Source: Methylobacterium mesophilicum | Lineage (GTDB): Bacteria > Pseudomonadota > Alphaproteobacteria > Rhizobiales > Beijerinckiaceae | Direction: 5' to 3' | Assembly: GCF_022179445.1 (NCBI RefSeq) | Contig: NZ_BPQU01000011.1 | Coordinates: forward strand, 100,972-164,971 | Length of the DNA stretch: 64,000 bases | Shown here: one piece after another, positions 45,637 to 53,558 of the stretch | How positions within the stretch are numbered: position 1 is the stretch's first letter | How the letters are laid out: each line of letters starts with the position of its first letter | Made by a program: the position numbers and the translations under genes | Notes under the pieces: generated by a model | The model's database searches: none | The model's input: only the letters and a program-made list of their open reading frames with translations | What the model was told of the DNA's origin: nothing

Positions 45637-46031
45637 ACATCGCCGTCGATACCAACGTGTTGGCCCGGGCGATTCTGATGGACGATCCTGAGCAGGGCCG
45701 CACGGCGCGGAAGCTGCTCACGGACGCGAGCACGATCGCGATCCCGCTGCCGTGCCTGTGCGAGCTGGTCTGGATCCTCCGGCGCGGGGCCAAGATCGCG
45801 ACCGCGGATGTGGCGTCCGCGCTGCGCGCGTTGCTCGAGACCGGGAACGTCACCATGAACCGGCCCGCCGTAGAGGCGGGGCTCGGGCTGCTCGAGGCCG
45901 GCGGCGACTTCGCAGACGGGGTCATCGCCCATGAAGGCCGCCGTCTCGGCGGCGAGACTTTCGTCTCCTTCGACCGGGCGGCTGTAGCGCTGCTGTCTCG
46001 GCAAGGGGAGGCGGCGCGGCTTCTTTCGTGA
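45633..46031 (+). CDS. vapC: VapC-type PIN-domain toxin (with AbrB antitoxin)
   Basis: A 132-aa PIN ribonuclease toxin. MNIAVDTNVLARAIL carries the first Asp (D6). CELVWILRR has the Glu. GGDFADGVIAHEGRRLGGETFVSFDRAA contains the remaining acidic residues. The set is complete, so the toxin is predicted active. It is unrelated in detail to the Phd-partnered VapC about 10 kb upstream. Flanking imperfect direct repeats suggest that the pair was inserted as a unit. Confidence 0.9.
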   Translation: MNIAVDTNVLARAILMDDPEQGRTARKLLTDASTIAIPLPCLCELVWILRRGAKIATADVASALRALLETGNVTMNRPAVEAGLGLLEAGGDFADGVIAHEGRRLGGETFVSFDRAAVALLSRQGEAARLLS

Positions 46032-46069
46032 GTGCGGCGCCGGCCGAAGAACCTCCGACCCGGGAGAAA

Positions 46070-46330
46070 TCAGCCCTTGCTCAACCGAAGGGCGTTGGCC
46101 TGGACCTTCCGGCGGTAGCTGCGGATCACCTTGCCGTTCGAGGCGCCCGAGGCGACCATCAGGGCCGCTTCGCTGGCCGCCATGATCTTCTCCGTCACCA
46201 TGCGCTGCGCCTCGATCTGCGCGGCCGGGCCGCCCACCGCGAACATCGCCATGCGCTGGGCGATCACGCCTTGAGCCTCGAGGCCCAGCATGGCCATGTC
46301 GAGGCTCGTCTTCCACCAACCGAACAGCAT
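46070..46330 (-). CDS. Small conserved hypothetical protein (86 aa)
   Basis: An 86-aa alpha-helical protein starting MLFGWWKTSLDMAMLGLEAQGVIAQRMAMFAVGG, followed by EAQRMVTEKIMAASEAALM and ending YRRKVQANALRLSKG. The pattern of W/M-rich helix, EAQRMVxEK and a basic RRKV tail is one I associate with a small alphaproteobacterial family of unknown function with a phasin-like appearance. Longer readings upstream run into the ABC-F region and are rejected. Its 3' end resembles a sequence on the far side of the AbrB-VapC pair. Confidence 0.65.
   Translation of the reverse strand: MLFGWWKTSLDMAMLGLEAQGVIAQRMAMFAVGGPAAQIEAQRMVTEKIMAASEAALMVASGASNGKVIRSYRRKVQANALRLSKG
46081..46113. repeat. Imperfect direct repeat, right copy
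   Basis: The 3' coding end of the 86-aa gene, matching 45246-45277 with about 28 of 34 bases. It is the right partner of the pair bracketing AbrB-VapC. Confidence 0.5.
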
Positions 46331-46509
46331 CGCGTTCCTTGTGTCTCGCGCGGGGCAACGGCCCAGCCTGTGCTTGGCTCCCGGCGCCGATCCCACGGTT
46401 GCGTGAGCGGTCCGCGGCCCCCCGACCCCGGCCCCGTCTTTGCGCCGTCTCGATCCATGCCGTAAGCGGCCTGAAGAAAGCCCTCCCCCGGACACGGCAA
46501 CCGCCCTTC

Positions 46510-48132
46510 ATGATACGCCTGGACAAAATCACCAAGCAGAACGGGCGCCAGCTCGTCTTCATCGAGGCCTCGGCCGCGCTCCAGCGGGGCGAGAAGATCG
46601 GGCTCGTGGGTCCGAACGGGGCCGGCAAGACCACCCTGTTCCGGATGATCATCGGCCAGGAGCAGCCCGACGAGGGCCAGGTCGCTGCCGACCGGGGTAT
46701 CACCATCGGGTATTTCAGCCAGGATGTCGGCGAGATGGCCGGGCGCAGCGTCGTCACCGAGGTGATGGACGGCGCCGGCCCGGTGAGCGCGGTGGCGGCG
46801 GAGCTCGCCGAGCTCGGCGCCGCGCTCGCCGACCCGGACCGCGCCGACGAGATGGACGCCCTGGTCGAGCGCTACGGCGAGGTCCAGGCCCGGTTCGAGG
46901 AGCTCGACGGTTACGCCCTGGAGGGCCGCGCCCGCGAGGTGCTCGACGGCCTCAGCTTCAGCCAGGAGATGATGGACGGGGATGTCGGCGCCCTCTCGGG
47001 GGGCTGGAAGATGCGGGTCGCGCTCGCCCGCATCCTGCTGATGCGCCCGGACGTGATGCTGCTGGACGAGCCGTCCAACCACCTGGATCTCGAGAGCCTG
47101 ATCTGGCTCGAATCGTTCCTGAAGGCCTATGACGGCGCCCTGCTGATGACCTCGCACGACCGCGAGTTCATGAACCGCATCGTCACCAAGGTGATCGAGA
47201 TCGACGGCGGCGCGCTCACCACCTTCTCGGGCGACTACGCCTTCTACGAGGGCCAGCGGAAGCTGAACGAGGCGCAGCAGCAGGCGCAGTTCGAGCGCCA
47301 GCAGGCGATGCTGGCCAAGGAGATCGCCTTCATCGAGCGGTTCAAGGCCCGGGCCTCCCACGCCGCCCAGGTCCAGAGCCGGGTGAAGAAGCTCGACAAG
47401 ATCGAGCGGGTCGAGCCGCCCCGGCGGCGGCAATCGGTGGCGTTCGAGTTCCAGCCGGCGCCGCGCTCGGGCGACGACGTCGTGATGCTCAAGGGCGTCC
47501 ACAAGCGCTACGGCAGCCGCACGATCTACGAGGGGCTGGACTTCTCGGTGCGGCGCCGGGAGCGCTGGTGCGTGATGGGGATCAACGGCGCCGGCAAGTC
47601 GACGTTGCTGAAGCTCGTCACCGGCACCACCGCGCCGGACGACGGCTCCGTCATGGTCGGCGGCAGCGTCAAGCTCGGCTACTTCGCCCAGCACGCCATG
47701 GACCTGCTCGACGGCGACCGCACCGTGTTCCAGACCCTGGAGGACGCGTTCCCGCAGGCCGGGCAGGGCTCGCTGCGGGCGCTGGCCGGCTGCTTCGGCT
47801 TCTCGGGCGACGACGTCGAGAAGCGCTGCCGGGTGCTCTCGGGCGGCGAGAAGGCCCGGCTCGTGATGGCGCTGATGCTGTACGATCCGCCGAACTTCCT
47901 GGTGCTCGACGAGCCGACCAACCACCTCGACATGGGCACCAAGGAGATGCTGATCAGCGCGCTCGCCAACTACGAGGGCACGATGCTGTTCGTCTCGCAC
48001 GACCGGCACTTCCTGGCGGCGCTGTCGAACCGGGTGCTTGAGGTGACCCCCGAGGGCATCCACCAGTACGGCGGCGGCTACACCGAGTACGTGGCCCGCA
48101 CCGGCCAGGAGGCGCCGGGTCTGAGGAGCTGA
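46510..48132 (+). CDS. ABC-F family ATPase
   Basis: A 540-aa soluble protein with two ABC ATPase domains and no transmembrane part, as in ribosome-associated ABC-F proteins (EttA, Uup, YbiT, YheS). Walker A motifs are GPNGAGKTT (about 35-43) and GINGAGKST (about 357-365). Signature motifs LSGGW and LSGGEKAR, and Walker B MLLDEPSNHLD and LVLDEPTNHLD, are complete. The interdomain arm is in about 235-300 (FYEGQRKLNEAQQQAQFERQ), a coiled-coil helix. No C-terminal extension as in Uup is present, so it is closest to the YbiT-like or EttA-like type; assignment within the family is uncertain. Confidence 0.92.
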   Translation: MIRLDKITKQNGRQLVFIEASAALQRGEKIGLVGPNGAGKTTLFRMIIGQEQPDEGQVAADRGITIGYFSQDVGEMAGRSVVTEVMDGAGPVSAVAAELAELGAALADPDRADEMDALVERYGEVQARFEELDGYALEGRAREVLDGLSFSQEMMDGDVGALSGGWKMRVALARILLMRPDVMLLDEPSNHLDLESLIWLESFLKAYDGALLMTSHDREFMNRIVTKVIEIDGGALTTFSGDYAFYEGQRKLNEAQQQAQFERQQAMLAKEIAFIERFKARASHAAQVQSRVKKLDKIERVEPPRRRQSVAFEFQPAPRSGDDVVMLKGVHKRYGSRTIYEGLDFSVRRRERWCVMGINGAGKSTLLKLVTGTTAPDDGSVMVGGSVKLGYFAQHAMDLLDGDRTVFQTLEDAFPQAGQGSLRALAGCFGFSGDDVEKRCRVLSGGEKARLVMALMLYDPPNFLVLDEPTNHLDMGTKEMLISALANYEGTMLFVSHDRHFLAALSNRVLEVTPEGIHQYGGGYTEYVARTGQEAPGLRS

Positions 48133-48220
48133 CCGGGGGCCGGGGCGCGACCTTCGGGCCCGCTCCCGCGCCGGGTTTCCGGCGCTAAGCTGGCGCCGAC
48201 CGGGCCGGGGGTGAGACGCC

Positions 48221-48700
48221 GTGCGACGCCTGCTGAAATTCCTGCACACGATGGGGTCGGCCGGGTTGCTGGGGGCGATGGCGTCCCTGGTGGTCCTCCT
48301 GGCGCTGGCCCCCGCGCCGGCCGCCCTGCCCGGCTACGCGGCGATCCGGGGCGCCATGGGGGCCGTCGCCACCTGGGTGTTCCTGCCCTCGCTCGCCGCG
48401 ACCCTGCTGTCCGGCCTGCTCGCGATGGCCCTCAACCGGGCCTACCTCAACGCGGGCTGGGCGTGGGTGAAGCTCGCCACCGGGGTCCTGATGTTCGAGG
48501 GCGGCCTGGTCTACGTGCAGGGGCCGATGAACCGCGAGGCCGAGCGCAGCGCCCGGGCGCTGGCCGGCCTGCTCGATCCCGCCGCCCTGGCCGCGTCGCT
48601 GGAGGGCGAGCGCGGCACGCTCTGGGTGCTGCTGGCGGTGTCGGCCGCCAACGTAGCTTTGGGGATCTGGCGCCCGCGGATCCTGCGGATCCCGCAATAG
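48221..48700 (+). CDS. DUF2269 family integral membrane protein
   Basis: A 159-aa membrane protein starting at GTG with four transmembrane helices (about 10-30, 45-65, 72-95 and 130-150). The N-terminal KFLHTMGSAGLLGAMASLVVLL carries the family's HxxG-type opening, and NRAYLNAGWAWVKLATGVLMFEGG is the central conserved block. The family function is unknown. It may be transcribed with the ABC-F gene 88 bp upstream. Confidence 0.75.
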   Translation: MRRLLKFLHTMGSAGLLGAMASLVVLLALAPAPAALPGYAAIRGAMGAVATWVFLPSLAATLLSGLLAMALNRAYLNAGWAWVKLATGVLMFEGGLVYVQGPMNREAERSARALAGLLDPAALAASLEGERGTLWVLLAVSAANVALGIWRPRILRIPQ

Positions 48701-48846
48701 GTCCGGTGGCCGGTCTCGCGGGCTCAGGGACCCGCGCACCGCACGAGCGGAAACGGCCGCGGTTCGAGGGCGGCGGTCGGGAGGACGGACGCGGTCACCA
48801 AGCCCGGCGCGACCGCCCGATCCTTAGAAATACGCCGGCTAAGAAA

Positions 48847-50172
48847 CTACTTTCCGATGCAGAAACCGGAAAACAGCCGGTCCAGCACATCCTCGACGCC
48901 GACATGCCCACCGACCTCGCCCAGCGACCGGACTGCGAGCCGGAGATCCTCTGCGGCGAGTTCAGGCAGAGCGCCCGTTCCGGCGAGAAGCCGGTCGAGA
49001 TGCGCCACGCAGGCCTCCAGCGCCGCCCGATGGCGGGCCCGCGTAACCAGCGCGTCGCCGGTGCCGAGCCCGGCTTCCGCCGCCATCTGGATCGCGTCCA
49101 GCAGCGCGTCCAGCCCGGCCCCGGTCCGGGCCGAGACCGCCAGTGCTCCAGGCGCCACGGCGTTTGTTGAGCCGGCAAAAAGATCGATCTTGGTGTGCAC
49201 CGGGAGGACAGGAAGGCCGGCCGCACCGAGGTCCGGCCGGCTCCCGTGCGGGGGTACGAGGGCCAAGACGAGGTCGGCCGTGCCGATGCGGGCGCGGCTG
49301 CGCCGGATGCCCTCGGCCTCCACCGGTTCGGCGGTCTCGCGCAGGCCCGCGGTGTCGACCAAGAAAACCGGCAGGCCGCCGAGATCGAGGCGGATTTCGA
49401 TGGCGTCCCGGGTGGTGCCGGGCACATCCGACACGATCGCGACGTCCCGCCGGCTGAGGGCGTTCAGCAGCGTCGATTTTCCGGCGTTGGGCGCCCCGGC
49501 CAACACCACGACGAAACCCTCGCGCAGGCGCTCGCCCCGGCGGCCGTCGTGTAGGGCGGTCGCGATAGCCTGGCGCAGGCCGGAGACGCGGCCGAACAGG
49601 GCGGCGTCGAGCCCGGCCTCGTCGACGTCGCCCTCGTCGGCGAAATCGAGCGCGGCCTCGGCTGCGGCCAGGCAGTCGATCGCTTCTTCCCGCCAGGCCG
49701 CCACCTGGCGGCTCAGAGCCCCGTCGAGCTGGCGCAGGGCCTGCCGGCGCTGCCCCTCGGTCTCGGCGTCGATCAGGTCGGCCACCGCTTCGGCTTCGGC
49801 GAGGTCCATGCGGCCGTTGAGCACCGCCCGCCGGGTGAAGGCCCCGGGACCGGCGGCCCGGCATCCCGGCATCCGGGCCAGGGCCGTGAGCACCCCCATC
49901 CGCACCGCCGTCCCGCCATGCAGGTGCAACTCGGCCATGTCCTCGCCGCTATAGGTCTCGGGCCCCGGAAACCATGCGACCAGGGCGCGGTCGAGTTCGG
50001 TGCCGTCCCGGGGATCCCGCAGGGTGCGAAGGGACAGCCGCCGGGGCGGCGGCAGGGTGCCGGCGAGGGCGGCCAGCACCGCCCGGGCGCCGGGCCCGCT
50101 GACGCGGATCACCGAGACGGCGGCGCGGCCGAACCCGGTAGCCGGGGCGAAGAGGGTATCGGACTCGGTCAT
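48847..50172 (-). CDS. mnmE: tRNA modification GTPase MnmE
   Basis: With MnmG it forms the enzyme that adds a carboxymethylaminomethyl group to U34 of certain tRNAs. The 441-aa protein has an N-terminal formyl-THF-binding domain (FAPATGFGRAAVSVIRVSGPGA). A helical part surrounds the inserted G domain, with P-loop GAPNAGKSTLLNAL (about 218-231), GTTRDAIEI and DTAGLRET. The catalytic C-terminal FCIGK ends the protein, with Cys438. All motifs are intact. A parS-like palindrome lies 46 bp upstream of its start. In most relatives it sits next to mnmG; here the two are about 9 kb apart and in opposite orientation. Confidence 0.95.
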   Translation of the reverse strand: MTESDTLFAPATGFGRAAVSVIRVSGPGARAVLAALAGTLPPPRRLSLRTLRDPRDGTELDRALVAWFPGPETYSGEDMAELHLHGGTAVRMGVLTALARMPGCRAAGPGAFTRRAVLNGRMDLAEAEAVADLIDAETEGQRRQALRQLDGALSRQVAAWREEAIDCLAAAEAALDFADEGDVDEAGLDAALFGRVSGLRQAIATALHDGRRGERLREGFVVVLAGAPNAGKSTLLNALSRRDVAIVSDVPGTTRDAIEIRLDLGGLPVFLVDTAGLRETAEPVEAEGIRRSRARIGTADLVLALVPPHGSRPDLGAAGLPVLPVHTKIDLFAGSTNAVAPGALAVSARTGAGLDALLDAIQMAAEAGLGTGDALVTRARHRAALEACVAHLDRLLAGTGALPELAAEDLRLAVRSLGEVGGHVGVEDVLDRLFSGFCIGK

Positions 50173-50217
50173 GATGATGTCACTGGCGGAGGTCGGCGGC
50201 CGCTTGGAATCCGACGC

Positions 50218-50231
50218 GTTTCACGTGAAAC
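50218..50231. promoter_or_regulatory. parS-like centromere site 1
   Basis: GTTTCACGTGAAAC is a perfect 14-bp palindrome identical to the parS core, in the mnmE-bla intergenic region. Extended to 16 bp it differs from the consensus TGTTTCACGTGAAACA at one end position (CGTTTCACGTGAAACA). ParB encoded in this window is expected to bind it. Confidence 0.88.
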
Positions 50232-50343
50232 ACGCCCGCCGGCCCCTGTACCATTCCGAGGCGGTGATCGCGCCCCTGGCGTCATTGGCCGGTCATGCCG
50301 ACGCTCAAGATCGGCGTACCCATCACCGAGAGAGCGAGACGCC

Positions 50344-51243
50344 GTGACGTCCTGGACCCGCCGTACTGTTTGCCTGGGCGTCCTCGCCGCACCGGTTCTC
50401 CTGCGCCCGGCGAGCGCCCGTGCCGACGAGGCCGAGCCGGCCCTGGCGGAGATCGAGCGGCGTCTCGGCGGCCGCCTCGGGGTCTCGGCCGGGACGCAGG
50501 AGCGCGTGCTCCTGAGCCACCGGGCGGACGAGCTGTTCCCGATGTGCAGCACGTTCAAGGCCCTCGCCGTCGCGGCCATCCTGGCGCGGGTCGATGCGGG
50601 ATCGGAATCCCTGGACCGGGCCGTCGGCTTCGGGCCGGGCATCCTTCTGAGCTACGCGCCGGTGACCCGGAAGGTCGTGGAGGCCGGCGGCGGCACCGGG
50701 CGGATGACGATCTCCGACCTCTGCGCCGCCGCGATCGTGTGGAGCGACAACAGCGCGGCCAACCTGCTGCTCACAGCCCTGGGCGGCCCCGAAGCGCTGA
50801 CCGTCTGGCTGCGCGGCACCGGCGATACCCGCACCCGCCTCGACCGGGACGAGCCGACCCTGAACACCGCGTTGCCGGGGGATCCGCGCGACACCACCAG
50901 TCCGGAGGCGATGCGCCAGACCCTCGGGCGCGTCCTGCTCGGGCCTGTCCTGTCGGCGGCCTCGCGCGGGCAGCTGGAGGCCTGGATGGTCGGGTGCCAG
51001 ACGGGGGCCAAGCGCCTGCGCGGGGGGCTCCCGCCGGACTGGATCGTCGGCGACAAGACCGGCAGCGGCGACAACGGCACGTTCAACGACGTGGCGATCC
51101 TCCGACCGTCGGGATCCCCGCCCGGGCGTGCGCCGGTCCTGGCCTGCGTGTACGTTACCGGGGCTACGGCCCCCGCGGCGGCTGTCGAGGCAGCCTATGC
51201 CGAAATCGGCCGGCTCATGGCCGCCCGAGTGGGCGCCCCCTGA
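50344..51243 (+). CDS. Class A beta-lactamase
   Basis: A 299-aa serine beta-lactamase with a GTG start. Catalytic motifs: STFK at 69-72 (the active Ser and Lys), SDN at 134-136, the omega-loop Glu in RDEPTLN at Glu170, and KTG at 238-240 followed by SGDNGTFND. The signal peptide has a twin-arginine phrase (WTRRTVCLG), suggesting Tat export. A Cys directly precedes the active Ser, but the partner Cys of the carbapenemase disulfide (after KTG) is absent. It is probably a species-specific penicillinase or cephalosporinase; no resistance or mobile gene lies beside it. Confidence 0.93.
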   Translation: MTSWTRRTVCLGVLAAPVLLRPASARADEAEPALAEIERRLGGRLGVSAGTQERVLLSHRADELFPMCSTFKALAVAAILARVDAGSESLDRAVGFGPGILLSYAPVTRKVVEAGGGTGRMTISDLCAAAIVWSDNSAANLLLTALGGPEALTVWLRGTGDTRTRLDRDEPTLNTALPGDPRDTTSPEAMRQTLGRVLLGPVLSAASRGQLEAWMVGCQTGAKRLRGGLPPDWIVGDKTGSGDNGTFNDVAILRPSGSPPGRAPVLACVYVTGATAPAAAVEAAYAEIGRLMAARVGAP

Positions 51244-51309
51244 TCCGAGATTGCAGCGGCGCATCGTCTTTTCCCGAAAGCCGGTGGCCACCGTTCGAGA
51301 CGATGCCCG

Positions 51310-51801
51310 ATGGCGAAGACGCCTGCCACCAAGACCACCCGGGCGACCCTGGCCCTCGACAAGGCCGGGATCCGCTACAGCCTCCACGCCTACGCTTACG
51401 ATCCGGATGCCCCGCGCATCGGCCTGCAGGCCGCACAGGCGCTGGGCGTCGAGCCCGCCCGAGTGCTGAAGACCCTGATGGCGGCGGTGGATGGGCGGAC
51501 GGTCTGCCTCCTCGTGGCCTCCGACACGGAGGTCTCGATGAAGCGGGTGGTGGCGGCCTTCTCCGGCAAGGCGGCGGCGATGCTCAAGCCCGCGGATGCC
51601 GAGCGCCTCACCGGCTACCATGTCGGCGGTATCAGCCCGCTGGGACAGAAGCGGGTTTTTCCGACCGCGATCGATGCCGGCTCGCTGTCGGACCCGGCCG
51701 CCGAGATCCACGTGAACGGCGGCGGGCGCGGCCTGCAGATCCGTCTCACCGAGGGTGACCTCGCGGCCGCGCTGACGGCCCTGGTGGTGCCGCTGACCTG
51801 A
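51310..51801 (+). CDS. ybaK: Cys-tRNA(Pro)/Cys-tRNA(Cys) deacylase YbaK/EbsC family
   Basis: A 163-aa editing enzyme that hydrolyses mischarged Cys-tRNA(Pro). The N-terminal part reads ATKTTRATLALDKAGIRYSLHAYAYDPDA. Catalytic-site phrases are RVLKTLMA, LLVASDTEVSMKRV (invariant Lys in this area) and the C-terminal GGISPLGQKRVFPTAID, the GxxSPxG motif of the YbaK family. Length is normal (YbaK about 159 aa). A 13-bp tandem repeat array begins at its stop codon. Confidence 0.92.
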   Translation: MAKTPATKTTRATLALDKAGIRYSLHAYAYDPDAPRIGLQAAQALGVEPARVLKTLMAAVDGRTVCLLVASDTEVSMKRVVAAFSGKAAAMLKPADAERLTGYHVGGISPLGQKRVFPTAIDAGSLSDPAAEIHVNGGGRGLQIRLTEGDLAAALTALVVPLT

Positions 51802-51877
51802 TCGCTCCCAAGGATCACGCAAGGGATCGCCCCAAGGGATCGCCCCAAGGGATCGCCCCAAGGGATCGCCCCAAGGG
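51801..51877. repeat. 13-bp tandem repeat array after ybaK
   Basis: Four perfect head-to-tail copies of ATCGCCCCAAGGG (51826-51877) follow two decayed copies (51801-51825), the first overlapping the ybaK stop. The reverse complement contains CTTGGGGC, also the core of the 17-bp units upstream of petP. No spacers are present. Confidence 0.9.
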
Positions 51878-51916
51878 TAAGTCGCCGTTTACCCTGTTGC
51901 GGCACCCTGGGCCGGG

Positions 51917-52339
51917 TTGCGGGACGGGTTCGGCATGCGGGTGACGGCACGGCAGCGACGCGGGGCATGCGGGACGCACGGGATCGGGACGGTGCTCGGC
52001 CTCGCCCTGCTGACCGCAGGGGCCGGCGCCCGCGCGGCCGACCTCGACGTCCGGGGCGGCCTCGACGGGCGCGGCAGCTACGAGACCGTCACCCGGAGCG
52101 GCCCGCGCTTCTTCCCGCGCAACGACGGGATCGAGCGGCGCCCGGTCTACGCCCTCCGCACCCGGGCGGTTCCGGTGGGCTGCACGCCCCGTCGGGTGCC
52201 GGTGCCGACCAACGCGCCGGACGATCCGAGCTACGTCGGATCCGAATACGGCCTGTCGCATCCGAGCTATTACGGCTTCACGCCGCCGCTGGGCGTCGAC
52301 GACCCGTTCGGCCGGTCGCTCCTGCCCTACTGCCCCTGA
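51917..52339 (+). CDS. Small exported hypothetical protein
   Basis: A 140-aa protein with a predicted signal peptide (hydrophobic core TVLGLALLTAGAGARAADL, cleavage near ARAA-D) and a mature domain of about 100 residues. It contains GRGSYETVTRSGPRFFPRNDG, two Cys residues (GCTPRR and LLPYCP) that may pair, and an aromatic-rich segment (HPSYYGFTPP). I recognise no family. A Met seven codons in (51935) is an alternative start. The 13-bp repeat array lies in its upstream region. Confidence 0.6.
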   Translation: MRDGFGMRVTARQRRGACGTHGIGTVLGLALLTAGAGARAADLDVRGGLDGRGSYETVTRSGPRFFPRNDGIERRPVYALRTRAVPVGCTPRRVPVPTNAPDDPSYVGSEYGLSHPSYYGFTPPLGVDDPFGRSLLPYCP

Positions 52340-52508
52340 TCCGGCACCGGCAGGTTCCGCGCGCGGATCGGGCCCCGGGGCATCGTCCCGACAGGCGGCT
52401 GCCGGCTTTCGGGTAAGCCACGGGGCGCATCCCATATCGCGCGCCGCGTGCCGGTTCCGATATCCGGCCCGATGCGCTAGATCGGCGCCCCGCCGCGGAG
52501 CCGGACCC

Positions 52509-53357
52509 GTGCCCGAATCGAATCTCCACTGTTTCAGCGATCTCGCCACCCTGCGCCAGCGCGTGGGCGCCTGGCGGCGGGCGGGTGAGCGCGTCGTCCT
52601 GGTCCCGACCATGGGGGCCCTGCACGTGGGCCACCTCGCCCTGGTGGCCGAGGCTCGGCGGATCGGCCACCGGGTAGTGGCGAGCATCTTCGTCAACCCG
52701 ACCCAGTTCGGCCCGAACGAGGACTTTTCGCGCTACCCGCGGGACCTCGAGGCCGACCTCGCGCTGCTCGGCCAAGCCGGCGCCGACGCGGCCTGGACCC
52801 CCGCGGTGGAGACCATGTACCCGCCGGGCTTCGCGACCCGGATCGATGTCGCCGGCTTGACGGACGGGCTGTGCGGCCCGTTCCGGCCCGGCCATTTCTC
52901 CGGGGTCGCCACGGTGGTGACCAAGCTGCTGAACCAGGTCGGGCCCGACATCGCCCTGTTCGGCGAGAAGGATTTCCAGCAACTCCGGGTGATCCAGCAG
53001 GCGGTGGCCGACCTCGACCTCGCGGTCGAGATCCGGGGTGTCCCGACCGTGCGCGAGGCGGACGGCCTCGCCCTGTCGTCGCGCAACCGCTACCTCACGC
53101 CCGAGGAGCGCGCGGTGGCCCCGCGTCTGCACGCAGTCCTGGCCGACATCGCCGCGGCAACCCGGGGCGGCAGCCCGGTGGCCGGCCCGGTCGCCGACGG
53201 GCGCGCCGCGCTGGAGGCCGCGGGTTTCCAGGTCCAGTACCTCGCGGTCTGCGACACGCGGACCCTGGCCCAGGTCGACCGGGTCGAGGCCCCGGCGCGG
53301 GTCCTGACGGCCGCGTTCCTGGGCCGGACCCGGCTGATCGACAACGTGGCGGTCTAG
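52509..53357 (+). CDS. panC: Pantothenate synthetase PanC
   Basis: Ligates pantoate and beta-alanine using ATP to give pantothenate, the coenzyme A precursor. The 282-aa protein (GTG start) has the nucleotide-binding HIGH-type motif MGALHVGHLALV (35-46, HVGH at 39-42), ASIFVNPTQFGPNEDFSRYPR, KDFQQLRVIQ, and the KMSKS-like LSSRNRYL. All are intact and the length is typical (about 280). panB is not adjacent. Confidence 0.95.
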   Translation: MPESNLHCFSDLATLRQRVGAWRRAGERVVLVPTMGALHVGHLALVAEARRIGHRVVASIFVNPTQFGPNEDFSRYPRDLEADLALLGQAGADAAWTPAVETMYPPGFATRIDVAGLTDGLCGPFRPGHFSGVATVVTKLLNQVGPDIALFGEKDFQQLRVIQQAVADLDLAVEIRGVPTVREADGLALSSRNRYLTPEERAVAPRLHAVLADIAAATRGGSPVAGPVADGRAALEAAGFQVQYLAVCDTRTLAQVDRVEAPARVLTAAFLGRTRLIDNVAV

Positions 53358-53398
53358 GGCTCGTTCGACGCCCGGGCGCCACGGCCAAAAACCCGAGG

Positions 53399-53450
53399 TT
53401 TCAAAAGGTCCGGGACCTCCTGCGGGGGCAGGACAGCGCCCTGCGACTTG
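53399..53450. repeat. Dispersed palindromic intergenic repeat, copy 8 (reversed)
   Basis: Contains CAAAAGGTCCGGGACCTCCTG and GGACAGCGCCCTGC. This is the family in reverse orientation with more substitutions, between panC and the HSL-type hydrolase. Confidence 0.6.
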
Positions 53451-53558
53451 GAACGCTCGTCAAAATCCCAGTTGCGTCGGATTGCAGATCACGATCATCT
53501 TGGCCAATAACGCGGCTCCAGCCATCGTGACTGTATTCACCCGTGCCGGGATCCGACG

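Noticed and set aside
35248..46031. Treating the three toxin-antitoxin loci as one defence island
   Set aside because: Housekeeping genes (ftfL, ETF-QO, uracil glycosylase) lie between them and no nuclease, phage or mobile gene links them.
51801..51877. Possible CRISPR array at the 13-bp repeats
   Set aside because: The unit is too short, there are no spacers and there are no cas genes.
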